Origin: Bradyrhizobium sp. JYMT SZCCT0180
GTDB taxonomy: Bacteria; Pseudomonadota; Alphaproteobacteria; Rhizobiales; Xanthobacteraceae
NCBI RefSeq assembly: GCF_018130165.1
Contig: NZ_JAFCLZ010000010.1
Span: 1-64,000 of the forward strand
Length of the DNA: 64,000 nt
Reading direction: 5' to 3'
Positions within the stretch are counted from its first letter, which is position 1, and every line of letters begins with the position of its first letter. Both the position numbers and the translations under genes were made by a program. Below, in pieces: positions 52,089-60,995 of this stretch. The notes beneath the pieces are model-generated. The model was not told the origin of the DNA, ran no database searches, and worked only from the letters and a program-made list of their open reading frames with translations.

Positions 52089-52664
52089 ATGCTGAAGCTG
52101 CCGCGAACCATCAGGCTCGACCCATCGGACACGTTCGTATTCGAGCGTGCCGCGGAACCCGGAGAATGGGCGGTTTCCGGAGCGTTCGTGTTCTGGAACC
52201 AGGATTCGGCGACGCTGGCGCAGAAGCAGCGCGTGGCGCTGCGGTCCGGATTTCTCGGGGTAGATAGTCTGGGCTGGTCGACGCTTGCAATCGTGACCGA
52301 GGCGACGGAAGCGGAGCGGCAAGCCGCGGTCGATCGGCTTGCTTCGCAATTGCTGGAAAAGTTCGGCGCGCCGGATCTTGAAGCCGCGCGCGGCGCCGCC
52401 GAAGAAGAGGTCGCGTTTGCGGCCTCGCTGTGCGATCACCCGGCGCAGACCTTGCTCGCTGTGCAACGCAGCATCGAGGATGGTGAAATCCGCGAGCGCT
52501 TTCGCACCCTCAAGCCGCGCGAAGCGGCAGGTGATGCCGACCGGTTGCACGCCCATGCCAGCGCCTTTACCTTTCATGAGATCGAAGGCGACGATGAACC
52601 TGCCGAGGAGGTCGATCTCTTGGGATTGATGGGAACTGAACAGAAAACCGGAAATCGCAAATGA
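52089..52664 (+). CDS. DUF6505 family protein
   Basis: A 191-residue soluble protein beginning MLKLPRTIRLDPSDTFVFE, with WAVSGAFVFWN and DDEPAEEVDLLGLM near the end. I recognise it as the DUF6505 type that travels with this formate dehydrogenase group. It starts seven bases after the ligase-fold gene and overlaps the DUF6352 gene by ATGA. No signal peptide, membrane helix or metal motif is visible. An acidic tail is present. It is likely to act with the neighbouring accessory proteins, function unknown. Confidence 0.75.
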   Translation: MLKLPRTIRLDPSDTFVFERAAEPGEWAVSGAFVFWNQDSATLAQKQRVALRSGFLGVDSLGWSTLAIVTEATEAERQAAVDRLASQLLEKFGAPDLEAARGAAEEEVAFAASLCDHPAQTLLAVQRSIEDGEIRERFRTLKPREAAGDADRLHAHASAFTFHEIEGDDEPAEEVDLLGLMGTEQKTGNRK

Positions 52665-53683
52665 GAGAATTCTGGGTAGCGTCCGGCCATCATCTGACGC
52701 GGCGCGCCGATCACGGCGGGTTGATCGCGACCCCCGAACTGATCATGGCCTATCTCGCGCGGCCCGAACTGATGCCGCCGGAGGACGCCTGCGAAGCCGA
52801 GCGGAACCTGCACGCGGGCCTGTTGGCCGATCCGCTCCGTTCGGTTTCGAAAGCCGATATCGCCGCGCTCGCCGATCCCGATGCGCGCGAGAACTGGACC
52901 TTTATGATGAACTTTCGCGACCGGCTGGTCGCGGCTCCGTCACTCGAGGCGGTCTATATCAACCTGGCCCGCAATGGCGCCGGCGACCTGCCGCCGATCT
53001 TCGTCTCGCAGCTCTGCCACCTGATCCTGCGCAACGCGCTCGAAGGCTGCGACGATCCCTACATGCTGCGCGCGGCCGAACTGTTCTATCGCAGCCAGCA
53101 GGCGGCGTTTCATGAGGGCACGCTGTTGCTTGCGGACGCCGAAATCGTCGAGGCGCAGCAACAGGCCGAACATGACCTGCATGCGTCGCCGCTCACGGCG
53201 ATGCTGGCGCCGCCAAAGGCGTTCGGCGAGATGGATGTGATGGACGACGAGAACGCCTGGACCTATTGGTCGCGTTCGGATGCGCATGCGATGGTGATGA
53301 ACATCGGCGGCAATCCGAAGGCGCGCGCCGGGCTTTGCCGGGTGATCGAACGATGGATCGCCCATCTGCTCGATGTAACCGTCAGCGTCGAGACGGTTCC
53401 CAGTATCGAAGACCGCGACTGGCGCTGGTTTGTCGGTCTCGACAGCGGGGGCACTAAAATCGGCAATGCGCTGTGGAACGGCACGTCGGTGGACGCCAAC
53501 GCCGCCGAGCGCATCGTCGCGCTGATGCGCCTGACCATTGCGGATACGCGGCTGGTGGATGAACGCGTCGGCAGCAAACCGGTTTACCTCATCCTGGCGA
53601 TGGGCGCGGACAAGGTCGTGCGGCTGAAGCCGCAAAATCTGGTCGCCGGGCTGCCGCTCGCGCCAAAGGCGAATGTGGCATGA
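52661..53683 (+). CDS. DUF6352 family protein
   Basis: A 340-residue soluble protein (MREFWVASGHHLTRRADHGGL) seen next to DUF6505 and DUF3305 genes. Its start overlaps the previous stop. The middle has DPYMLRAAELFYRSQQ, and the last 120 residues have WRWFVGLDSGGTKIGNALWNG followed by an acidic strand. Members are conserved as a unit with formate dehydrogenase but have no described function. No cysteine cluster or transmembrane helix is visible. It may be a chaperone or partner of the Mo or W enzyme. Confidence 0.75.
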   Translation: MREFWVASGHHLTRRADHGGLIATPELIMAYLARPELMPPEDACEAERNLHAGLLADPLRSVSKADIAALADPDARENWTFMMNFRDRLVAAPSLEAVYINLARNGAGDLPPIFVSQLCHLILRNALEGCDDPYMLRAAELFYRSQQAAFHEGTLLLADAEIVEAQQQAEHDLHASPLTAMLAPPKAFGEMDVMDDENAWTYWSRSDAHAMVMNIGGNPKARAGLCRVIERWIAHLLDVTVSVETVPSIEDRDWRWFVGLDSGGTKIGNALWNGTSVDANAAERIVALMRLTIADTRLVDERVGSKPVYLILAMGADKVVRLKPQNLVAGLPLAPKANVA

Positions 53684-53708
53684 TCGGCCTGTGCACGGAG
53701 GATCGCGC

Positions 53709-54227
53709 ATGGCGATGACCGCATCCCGCGAAGTGGGTGTGGTGGTGCGGCGCCGCGCCGTCGATAATCCATGGATCGATCATATGTGGTCGCCGGCGAT
53801 GGTGCTCGACGAGGTGCCGGCAACCGCGCCATGGACCGTGCTGTCCACTGAACCGGATGTGACGATGTATTACGCGGGCGCCGCCAGCATCGACCTGTTC
53901 AGTTCCGACACCGCCAATTACCGCGACAATCTCGCCGACGGCGAACCGCGCATCTGGGTCGCGCTGCGGCGACAGGCCGGCGGATCCGAACTCGAGTTGA
54001 CAAAAATCACGGCTGATCCGACCGAAGGGGAGGCGATCTTCGAAAGCGGTTGCGACGTCATCGGCACCGTTCCGATGTCTCCGGAGATCGCGGCCTGGAT
54101 CGCCGCCTTTGTCGACGAGTTTCATGTCGAGCGGGTGTTCCACAAACGCAAGCGCGATCGTGCCGGCGGCGAGCGCCAGCCCGGCCCAAAGGATCGCGGC
54201 CCGGACGAAGGGACAGGGCGCGCATGA
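53709..54227 (+). CDS. DUF3305 family protein
   Basis: A 172-residue soluble protein. VGVVVRRRAVDNPWIDHMWSP and MYYAGAASIDLFSSDTANYRDNL are typical of DUF3305; RIWVALRR-type strand follows. The C-terminal tail is basic and disordered (KRKRDRAGGERQPGPKD). GAGGATC precedes the ATG at 53709. The last codon overlaps the DUF3306 start (ATGA), a pairing found in many formate dehydrogenase clusters. Inferred role: assembly or regulation of the enzyme. Confidence 0.82.
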   Translation: MAMTASREVGVVVRRRAVDNPWIDHMWSPAMVLDEVPATAPWTVLSTEPDVTMYYAGAASIDLFSSDTANYRDNLADGEPRIWVALRRQAGGSELELTKITADPTEGEAIFESGCDVIGTVPMSPEIAAWIAAFVDEFHVERVFHKRKRDRAGGERQPGPKDRGPDEGTGRA

Positions 54228-54919
54228 GTGGTCAGGACCAGGGCGACGACAAAGGCTTTTTGGCGCGATGGTCGCAGCGTAAGCAGGAGGCCAAGGAAGA
54301 GATAAAGCAGCCCGAGCGCGAAGCGCCCGTTGCCGACGCCGAAATCGCTGCTGCTCCGGCGACCGAGGCCGAGAAGGAGGCTGCGCCGGAGTTCGATCTC
54401 TCCAGCCTGCCATCGCTCGAAGAATTGACGTCGGAAACGGACATCACCGGCTTTCTGCGCAAGGGCGTTCCCGAACATCTGCGCAATGCGGCTTTGAGAA
54501 AATCCTGGGCGCTGGATCCCGCGATCCGTAACTACGTCAATCCCGCGTTGGAATACGCCTATGACTGGAACACGCCGGGCGGCGTGCCGGGCAACAGCGA
54601 ACTCGGCGCGGGCATCGATATCGCACGGATGGTCACCCAGATCATGGGCACCGGCGAAGCGCCTGCCGAGCCGCCGGTTGCCGCCGAGGTCCCGGCGGAG
54701 ATCGCGGGTGACCCTGAATCTTCCGGCCAGCCAAAGCCTGATCTGCCGGATCAACCGCTGAGATTGAGCGGTCAGCCGGAGCCCGCGGAGCCGAATCATT
54801 CGAGCGCCGACGAGCCAGTCGGGCTCGAAACGGAGCGGCAACCGGCCTCCGTGCCCTCTGGCTCTGTTGCACCGCAGCAGCCGGTGCGACGCCATGGCTC
54901 GGCAAAACCTGTTGTTTAG
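54224..54919 (+). CDS. DUF3306 family protein
   Basis: A 231-residue protein. The N-terminal part is charged (FLARWSQRKQEAKEEIKQPE); the core FDLSSLPSLEELTSETDITGFL and ALRKSWALDPAIRNYVNPALEYAYDWN are the DUF3306 signature. The C-terminal 80 residues are Pro/Glu/Ser-rich and low-complexity. It is coupled to DUF3305 by a 4-base overlap. No catalytic motif is visible. The disordered ends suggest it binds other proteins, perhaps holding a precursor of the formate dehydrogenase. Confidence 0.82.
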   Translation: MSGQDQGDDKGFLARWSQRKQEAKEEIKQPEREAPVADAEIAAAPATEAEKEAAPEFDLSSLPSLEELTSETDITGFLRKGVPEHLRNAALRKSWALDPAIRNYVNPALEYAYDWNTPGGVPGNSELGAGIDIARMVTQIMGTGEAPAEPPVAAEVPAEIAGDPESSGQPKPDLPDQPLRLSGQPEPAEPNHSSADEPVGLETERQPASVPSGSVAPQQPVRRHGSAKPVV

Positions 54920-54952
54920 ACAAAAGTTTTCGAGACATAGGCAGCGCCTATG

Positions 54953-54994
54953 ATACAAATTTAGGACTGGAATAATTCCAGTTCTAATTTGTAT
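54953..54994. promoter_or_regulatory. AT-rich inverted repeat before the HTH-TorD gene
   Basis: ATACAAATT-TAGGACTGGAAT pairs with AATTCCAGTTCTAATTTGTAT, with one extra base and one mismatch. The centre CTGGAATAATTCCAG is symmetrical 7-1-7. It lies 34 bases after the DUF3306 stop and 72 before the HTH-TorD start. Because of its size and A+T content, it could be either a terminator or an operator/promoter control site; its symmetry fits a DNA-binding dimer. Confidence 0.5.
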
Positions 54995-55065
54995 GCCCGA
55001 TCAAGAGGCATCGGACACAGGATACGGGACACTGGGCGCGAGGCTGGGGAGAAGTCGGGTTCACC

Positions 55066-55848
55066 ATGCGTGACGCCGGACTGGAACAGGCAATCAGGGC
55101 AGCGGGTGGCGTCGCTTCGTTAGCGCGAGCGATCGGCATTGCGCAACCCTCGGTTTCATCTTGGTCGCGGATTCCCGCCGAGCGGGTTCTCGCGGTCGAG
55201 GCATTCACGCGCGTCGAGCGTTCCGTGCTTCGCCCCGATCTCTACGGATCATCCAACGTGTCATCGAAACCGGAAGTCGACGAGATCGATCAGCTGCGCG
55301 CCGCGGAATACGGCTTGCTGTCGCTGCTGCTCGGCAAGGCGCCGGACGCGGGCACGCTCGCACGCGTCGCGCAGTTGAAGGGCGACGCCTCCGAACTCGG
55401 CATGGCACATGTCGAACTCGCCATGGCCGCTGCAGCCGTGGACGACCGCGCCGCCAGCAAGGAATTCTTCGACCTGTTCATCGGGCTCGGGCGCGGCGAG
55501 CTGCTGCCCTATGCCTCCTATTACCTGACCGGTTTCCTGCACGAGCGCCCGCTCGCGCGTGTGCGCGAAGATCTGGACTTGCTCGGCATCGAGCGTGCCG
55601 GCCCCTCGCGCGAGCCGGAAGATCACATCGCGATTCTGCTTGAGGTGATGGCAGGCCTGGCGCGCGGCGACTTTGAGGCGGAGTTCGCCGAACAGACGCG
55701 CTTCTTCGACCGGCACCTCAAGCCGTGGGCGGCGCGGATGTTCGTCGATCTGGAGATGTCCGGGACCGCCAAATTCTACCGTGCCGTCGGCCGCGTCGGC
55801 CGCGTGTTTATGGAACTGGAAGCCGAGGCCTTCACGCTGTCCGAGTGA
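55066..55848 (+). CDS. HTH (YdaS-like)-TorD fusion protein
   Basis: A 260-residue protein with two parts in one frame. Residues 1-62 form a Cro/YdaS-like helix-turn-helix (LEQAIRAAGGVASLARAIGI, QPSVSSWSRIPAERVLAVEA, ending LRPDLYG). From about 70, AAEYGLLSLLLGKAPDA opens an all-helical TorD/DmsD-type chaperone with MAHVELAMAAAAVDDRAA and AEFAEQTRFFDRHLKPWA. TorD proteins bind the Tat signal of molybdoenzymes. A GTG at 55258 could give TorD alone. The fusion could sense unfolded FdhA and control transcription. Confidence 0.85.
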   Translation: MRDAGLEQAIRAAGGVASLARAIGIAQPSVSSWSRIPAERVLAVEAFTRVERSVLRPDLYGSSNVSSKPEVDEIDQLRAAEYGLLSLLLGKAPDAGTLARVAQLKGDASELGMAHVELAMAAAAVDDRAASKEFFDLFIGLGRGELLPYASYYLTGFLHERPLARVREDLDLLGIERAGPSREPEDHIAILLEVMAGLARGDFEAEFAEQTRFFDRHLKPWAARMFVDLEMSGTAKFYRAVGRVGRVFMELEAEAFTLSE

Positions 55849-55889
55849 CGCGCAAAGGCAATCGAACGTTCGAAGTGGAGGAGACCGCG

Positions 55890-56114
55890 ATGAGCAAACC
55901 ATCCGACAAGGCGCCGGCCGACAAGCTGCTCGATGCCAAGGGGCTCGATCGTCGTCGCTTGTTCATGATGGGCGGATCGGCAGTCGCTGCAGCAGCCGTG
56001 GTGCCGCTGGCAGGCGGCGAGGCGGTCGCGGACGAGTCGCAGGCCGAGCGCGTCAAGGCCCGCTACAAGGAAACCGATCACGTCAAGAATTTCTACCGCG
56101 TCAACCGCTATTGA
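55890..56114 (+). CDS. Short twin-arginine protein of formate dehydrogenase clusters
   Basis: A 74-residue protein with a complete twin-arginine signal: LDRRRLFMMGGSAVAAAAVVP, followed by only about 30 residues (ADESQAERVKARYKETDHVKNFYRVNRY in segments). It corresponds to the small Tat-signal protein often annotated next to formate dehydrogenase alpha. GGAGGAG lies before the ATG at 55890. It ends 13 bases before fdhA. Its C-terminal YRVNRY is conserved-looking. It may escort or anchor the enzyme during export. Confidence 0.8.
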   Translation: MSKPSDKAPADKLLDAKGLDRRRLFMMGGSAVAAAAVVPLAGGEAVADESQAERVKARYKETDHVKNFYRVNRY

Positions 56115-56127
56115 TGGGACCACGCAC

Positions 56128-59094
56128 ATGTTGATGAAGCGAAAAGACGGATCCGCAGGCAAGGCGCGTTTGCAAGGTGTCGCCGCCGGCCTGGCTTCGG
56201 GGGTTCTCGACCGCCGCACGTTCCTGCGCCGGTCCGGTCTGGCTGCAGGCGCCGGCGCCGCCCTCGGCTTGATGCCGCTCGGTTCGGTGCGCAAGGCGGA
56301 GGCCGGTCCAAAGATCGTGGGCAAGCCGACGGAAATCAAAAAGAACATCTGCACGCATTGTTCGGTTGGCTGCACCGTGATCGCCGAAGTGCAGAACGGC
56401 GTCTGGGTCGGCCAGGAGCCGGCCTGGGACAGCCCGATCAACCGCGGCTCGCATTGCGCCAAGGGCGCCTCGGTGCGCGAACTCGTGCACGGCGACCGCC
56501 GCCTGAAATACCCGATGAAACTCGTCAACGGCGAGTGGCAGAAAATATCGTGGGACGTCGCCATCAACGAGATCGGCGACAAGATGATGGAAATCCGCGC
56601 CAAGTCCGGCGCCGATTCCGTCTATCTGCTCGGCTCCGCGAAATTCTCCAATGAGGGCGGCTATCTGTTCCGCAAATTCGCGGCGTTCTGGGGCACCAAC
56701 TCCATCGACCATCAGGCCCGCATCTGTCATTCGACCACCGTCGCCGGCGTCGCCAATACCTGGGGCTACGGTGCGATGACCAATTCCTACAACGACATGC
56801 GCAACTCGAAGACCATCGTCTTCATGGGCTCGAACGCCGCCGAAGCGCATCCGGTGTCGCTGCAGCACATCCTGACCGGCAAGGAGATCAACCGCGCCAA
56901 CGTCTTCGTGCTCGATCCGCGCTTCACCCGGACAGCAGCCCACGCCACCGAATATGTGCGCTTCCGCAGCGGCACCGACATCGCTGTGATCTGGGGCATG
57001 CTGCACCACATCTTCGCCAATGGCTGGGAAGACAAGGAATACATCAAGCAGCGCGTCTACGGCATGGACCAGATCCGCGCCGAAGTCGCCAAATGGACGC
57101 CGGAAGAGGTCGAGCGTGTCACCGGCATTCCCGGCGAACAGGTCAAGAAAGTCGCCGAAACCTTCGCCAAGCAGAAGCCGTCTGCGTTCGTCTGGTGCAT
57201 GGGCGGCACCCAGCACACCGTCGGCACCGCCAACGTCCGCGCCTATTGCAACCTGTTGCTGGCGACCGGCAATGTCGGCACCTTCGGCGGCGGCGCCAAC
57301 ATTTTCCGCGGCCATTGCAACGTGCAGGGCGCCACCGATATCGGCCTCGATATCGTGACGCTGCCGCTCTATTACGGCCTCGTTGAGGGCGCCTGGAAGC
57401 ACTGGGCGCGGGTCTGGGAGGTCGAATACGATTATCTGCAGGCGCGCTTCGACGAAGTACCGGCCAAGGCGGGTCGTCCGGCCCGCACCCGCAAGCAGAA
57501 CATGGAATTGCCGGGCATCCCGTGGACCCGCTGGTTCGATGCGACGCTGGCCAATCCTGATGATGTCGATCAACGCGACACCATCAAGGGCGTGGTCATC
57601 ATGGGGCATGGCGGCAATACCATCCCGCGCATGACCGAGATGGTGAAGGGCCTCGAGAAGCTCGAACTCCTCGTGGTCGCCGATCCGCATCCGACCACGT
57701 TCGCGGCGATCTCTGAGCGCAAGAACGGCACTTATCTGTTGCCGGCCTGCACCCAGTTCGAAACCTCGGGCTCGCGCACCGCTTCCAACCGGTCGCTGCA
57801 ATGGGGCGAGCAGATCGTCAAGCCGATCTTCGAATCCAAGGACGATTACGAGATCATCTACCTGCTTTCCAAGAAGCTCGGTTTCGCCGATCCGATGTTC
57901 AAGAACCTCAAGGTGGAGAACAACCGTCCGTCGCCGGAAGAGCTGCTGCGCGAAATCAACCGCGGCGGATTCTCGACCGGCTATTCCGGCCAGTCGCCGG
58001 AGCGGCTGAAGGCGCACATGAAGAACCAGGGTAAGTTCGACCTAGTGACCCTGCGCGCCAAGGCCGACGAGCCCGAAATCGGCGGCGACTATTACGGCCT
58101 GCCGTGGCCGTGCTGGGGCACGCCGGAGATCAAGCATCCGGGAACGCACACGCTCTACAACACCAACCTGCACGCCAAGGACGGCGGCGGCACGTTCCGG
58201 GCGCGCTTCGGCGTCGTCTATGAAGAGAAGCAGCCGGACGGTTCGGTGAAGAACGTCAACATGCTGTCGGAAGGCTCCTACAGCAAAGGCTCGGAACTCA
58301 CCGACGGCTATCCGGAGTTTACCTACGGCGTGCTGAAGAAGCTCGGCTGGGACAAGGATCTCACCGCGGCCGAACTGGCGACGATCAACAAGATCGGCGG
58401 CAACAATCCCGACGGTGTCGGCTGGGCCGTCGACCTGTCGGGCGGCATCATCCGCGTCACGCTCGAACATGGCGTGATGGCCTATGGCAACGGCAAGGCC
58501 CGCGCGGTGGCGTGGAATCTGCCGGATCCGGTGCCGGTCCATCGCGAACCGATCTACACTTCTCGTCCCGAACTCGTCGCCAAATACCCGACGCGCCCGG
58601 ATGGCCGCCAGTTCCGGATGGCCAATCTCGGCTTCTCGGTTCAAAAGGCCGCGGTGGACAAGGGGCTTGCCAAGCAATTCCCGATCATCCTCACGTCAGG
58701 ACGTCTGGTCGAATATGAAGGCGGCGGCGAGGAAACCCGGTCGAACAAATGGCTTGCCGAGTTGCAGCAGGACATGTTCGTCGAGGTCAACACGTCAGAT
58801 GCTGCCGAACGCGGCATCAAGGATGGCGGTTGGGTCTGGGTCTACGGCCCGGAGAACTCATCGAAGGCTCGGGTGAAGGCGCTGGTCACCGACCGCGTCG
58901 GCAAGGGCGTCGCCTTCATGCCGTTCCACTTCTCCGGCTGGTTCCAGGGTGTCGACCAGCGCAGCAAATATCCGAAGGGCGCCGATCCGATCGTACTCGG
59001 CGAAAGCGTGAACGGGATCACAAGCTATGGCTACGATCCGGTCACCGGCATGCACGAGGGCAAAGTGACCCTGTGCCAGATTCAATCGGCGTGA
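56128..59094 (+). CDS. fdhA: Formate dehydrogenase, catalytic alpha subunit (Mo/W, Tat-exported)
   Basis: A 988-residue molybdopterin oxidoreductase oxidising formate to CO2. The N-terminal Tat signal (LDRRTFLRRSGLAAG) is intact. A [4Fe-4S] site uses C75, C78, C82 and C110. The metal ligand is Cys200 in HQARICHSTT, where E. coli FdnG has selenocysteine, followed by the conserved His201. Motifs for both guanine-dinucleotide cofactors follow (FVLDPRFTRTA, and ILTSGRLVEYEGGG). The ATG at 56128 gives the Tat leader. It heads fdhA-fdhB-fdhC. Export puts formate oxidation on the periplasmic side. Confidence 0.95.
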   Translation: MLMKRKDGSAGKARLQGVAAGLASGVLDRRTFLRRSGLAAGAGAALGLMPLGSVRKAEAGPKIVGKPTEIKKNICTHCSVGCTVIAEVQNGVWVGQEPAWDSPINRGSHCAKGASVRELVHGDRRLKYPMKLVNGEWQKISWDVAINEIGDKMMEIRAKSGADSVYLLGSAKFSNEGGYLFRKFAAFWGTNSIDHQARICHSTTVAGVANTWGYGAMTNSYNDMRNSKTIVFMGSNAAEAHPVSLQHILTGKEINRANVFVLDPRFTRTAAHATEYVRFRSGTDIAVIWGMLHHIFANGWEDKEYIKQRVYGMDQIRAEVAKWTPEEVERVTGIPGEQVKKVAETFAKQKPSAFVWCMGGTQHTVGTANVRAYCNLLLATGNVGTFGGGANIFRGHCNVQGATDIGLDIVTLPLYYGLVEGAWKHWARVWEVEYDYLQARFDEVPAKAGRPARTRKQNMELPGIPWTRWFDATLANPDDVDQRDTIKGVVIMGHGGNTIPRMTEMVKGLEKLELLVVADPHPTTFAAISERKNGTYLLPACTQFETSGSRTASNRSLQWGEQIVKPIFESKDDYEIIYLLSKKLGFADPMFKNLKVENNRPSPEELLREINRGGFSTGYSGQSPERLKAHMKNQGKFDLVTLRAKADEPEIGGDYYGLPWPCWGTPEIKHPGTHTLYNTNLHAKDGGGTFRARFGVVYEEKQPDGSVKNVNMLSEGSYSKGSELTDGYPEFTYGVLKKLGWDKDLTAAELATINKIGGNNPDGVGWAVDLSGGIIRVTLEHGVMAYGNGKARAVAWNLPDPVPVHREPIYTSRPELVAKYPTRPDGRQFRMANLGFSVQKAAVDKGLAKQFPIILTSGRLVEYEGGGEETRSNKWLAELQQDMFVEVNTSDAAERGIKDGGWVWVYGPENSSKARVKALVTDRVGKGVAFMPFHFSGWFQGVDQRSKYPKGADPIVLGESVNGITSYGYDPVTGMHEGKVTLCQIQSA

Positions 59095-59108
59095 GGGGAG
59101 AATAGATC

Positions 59109-59705
59109 ATGGCTCGCGTCAAATTTCTCTGTGATGCCGACCGTTGCATTGAGTGCAACGCCTGCGTGACGGCCTGCAAGAACGAACATGAAGTGCCGTG
59201 GGGCATCAATCGCCGCCGCGTCGTCACCATCAATGACGGCAAGCCCGGCGAACGCTCGGTGTCGATGGCCTGCATGCATTGCACCGATGCGCCATGCGCC
59301 GCGGTCTGTCCGGTGTCGTGCTTCTACACCACCGCCGACGGCGTGGTGCTGCACTCCAAGGACCTGTGCATCGGCTGCGGCTATTGCTTCTACGCGTGCC
59401 CGTTCGGCGCGCCGCAATATCCGAAGGTCGGCAATTTCGGCTCGCGCGGCAAGATGGACAAGTGCACCTATTGCGCGGGCGGCCCGGAAGCGGACTCCAG
59501 CCCGGCCGAATACGCCAAATACGGCGCCAATCGCCTGGCCGAAGGCAAGCTGCCGATTTGCGCCGAGATGTGCTCGACCAAGTCGCTGCTCGCCGGCGAC
59601 GGCGCCATCATCGCCGAAATCTACAAGGAGCGCGTGATGAAGCGCGGTTACGGTTCGGGCATGTGGGGCTGGAAAACGGCTTACGCGGATTCACCGACCG
59701 GCTGA
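59109..59705 (+). CDS. fdh3B: Formate dehydrogenase Fe-S (beta) subunit
   Basis: A 198-residue ferredoxin-like protein with four [4Fe-4S] sites: C8, C13-x2-C16-x2-C19-x3-C23 at the start, then CMHCTDAPCAAVCP, CIGCGYCFYACP, and CTYCAGG with ICAEMC. It lacks the C-terminal membrane helix found in E. coli FdnH, so FdhC must anchor it. It conducts electrons from FdhA to the cytochrome b. No signal peptide is present; export with FdhA is likely. It begins 14 bases after fdhA. Confidence 0.95.
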   Translation: MARVKFLCDADRCIECNACVTACKNEHEVPWGINRRRVVTINDGKPGERSVSMACMHCTDAPCAAVCPVSCFYTTADGVVLHSKDLCIGCGYCFYACPFGAPQYPKVGNFGSRGKMDKCTYCAGGPEADSSPAEYAKYGANRLAEGKLPICAEMCSTKSLLAGDGAIIAEIYKERVMKRGYGSGMWGWKTAYADSPTG

Positions 59706-59782
59706 TGCCTTGGCCGTCGCGCGGCGCGCGGCGGCGCACATGTCACGAGAAACGGGCGAGAAATTAGGAAGGTCACGGGCCT

Positions 59783-60793
59783 ATGCCAAGCTCTCTTTCA
59801 CACCTCCGGGCGCTATGCGCCGCCATCGCGCTGCTGTTTGTGTTCGCGCATCCCGCGGCCGCGCAGCTGACGTTCAAGCCGACCGCTGAAGCTGTTCAGG
59901 AAGACAAACTCCTGAACGCGCTGAAGGAGGGCGACAAGATCACCGGGCGGGTATCGATCCCGGATACCATGGCCTCCAGCCTGATCCAGCCTGCGGGCCG
60001 CGACTGGCGCGATTTCCAGCGCAGCACGCTGCCGATCATCGGCGGCATCGCCATTCTTGGAATGCTGGCGCTGCTGGCGATCTTCCTGATGGTGCGCGGC
60101 CGGATCCGCGTCGATCACGGTTTTTCCGGCACCAAGATTCTTCGCTTTGCGAGCTTCGAGCGCTTCACCCATTGGCTGACGGCGAGCTGCTTCATCGTGC
60201 TGGCGCTGTCGGGCCTCAACATCAGCTTCGGGCGGATCCTGATCATGCCGCTGTTCGGCGCCCAGGCATTTGCGACCATGTCGGGCTGGGCCAAGATCGC
60301 GCACGATTACCTGGCGTTCCCGTTCATGCTTGGCCTCGCGATCATGTTCCTGATCTGGATCAAGGATAACATTCCCGGCAAGCTCGACTGGCAATGGCTG
60401 AAACAGGGCGGCGGCATTCTGGCCAACGGCAAGCATCCGCCGGCTAAACGCTTCAATGCCGGACAGAAAGGCATTTTCTGGATCGTGATCATCGGCGGCA
60501 CGCTGATGTCGGTCTCCGGCTGGTACATGCTGTTCCCGTATCTTCCGGGCAATGTCACGGCGTTGCAGTTCTGGACCGTGATCCATGCCGTGATCGCGAT
60601 GCTGTTCATCGCGGCCATGCTGGCCCACATCTATATCGGTTCGGTCGGGATGGAGGGCGCGTTCGATGCGATGGGCACCGGCGAGGTCGATCTGAACTGG
60701 GCCAAGGAGCATCACGCGCTCTGGGTCGCGGAAGAGCAGGCCAAGGGCCGCGCCCCGTCGAAAGATGGCACGCACGCCGTGCCGGCCGAATGA
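59783..60793 (+). CDS. Formate dehydrogenase cytochrome b (gamma) subunit
   Basis: A 336-residue membrane protein. An N-terminal signal-like helix (LCAAIALLFVFAHPAAAQL) precedes a periplasmic stretch of about 70 residues and five helices: IIGGIAILGMLALLAIFLMV, FTHWLTASCFIVLALSGL, KIAHDYLAFPFMLGLAIMFL, IFWIVIIGGTLMSVSGWYM and WTVIHAVIAMLFIAAMLAH. Conserved His in FTHW, AHDY and VIHA would bind two b hemes. It passes electrons to the quinone pool. It starts 77 bases after fdhB and is the anchor for the complex. Confidence 0.93.
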   Translation: MPSSLSHLRALCAAIALLFVFAHPAAAQLTFKPTAEAVQEDKLLNALKEGDKITGRVSIPDTMASSLIQPAGRDWRDFQRSTLPIIGGIAILGMLALLAIFLMVRGRIRVDHGFSGTKILRFASFERFTHWLTASCFIVLALSGLNISFGRILIMPLFGAQAFATMSGWAKIAHDYLAFPFMLGLAIMFLIWIKDNIPGKLDWQWLKQGGGILANGKHPPAKRFNAGQKGIFWIVIIGGTLMSVSGWYMLFPYLPGNVTALQFWTVIHAVIAMLFIAAMLAHIYIGSVGMEGAFDAMGTGEVDLNWAKEHHALWVAEEQAKGRAPSKDGTHAVPAE

Positions 60794-60827
60794 CGATGCG
60801 AGTACAGAACAGTTCGAGGGAAATGCG

Positions 60828-60983
60828 ATGAAGAGCTTTCTGGCGGCTTTGGCGTTTGCGGCGATCGCCGCGTTTTGTGTGTCGTCCGTGCTCGACACCA
60901 TTCAGCAGTCGAGTTCGGTTGCCTACACGACCAGCGGAGCGAGGGTCGGCGATCCCGGCAAGAATCTGATCGGACCGAACTGA
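60828..60983 (+). CDS. 51-residue membrane or exported peptide
   Basis: MKSFLAALAFAAIAAFCVSSV is a hydrophobic N-terminal helix that may be a signal peptide or anchor. The rest (LDTIQQSSSVAYTTSGARV and DPGKNLIGPN) is short and polar. It lies 34 bases after FdhC, with GAGGG before the ATG, and 12 bases before the DUF971 gene. Similar small genes sit at this place in other bradyrhizobial formate dehydrogenase clusters, to my knowledge, but no function is known. Confidence 0.65.
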   Translation: MKSFLAALAFAAIAAFCVSSVLDTIQQSSSVAYTTSGARVGDPGKNLIGPN

Positions 60984-60995
60984 TTTTTGGATCGG

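Noticed and set aside
55258..55848. TorD as a separate gene from the GTG at 55258
   Set aside because: No good ribosome-binding site lies before this GTG, and the reading frame is continuous with a complete HTH domain, so I prefer the fusion while noting the alternative.
56101..58017. Open frame of 638 codons opposite fdhA
   Set aside because: fdhA carries complete catalytic motifs on the other strand; the antisense frame has no recognisable domain.
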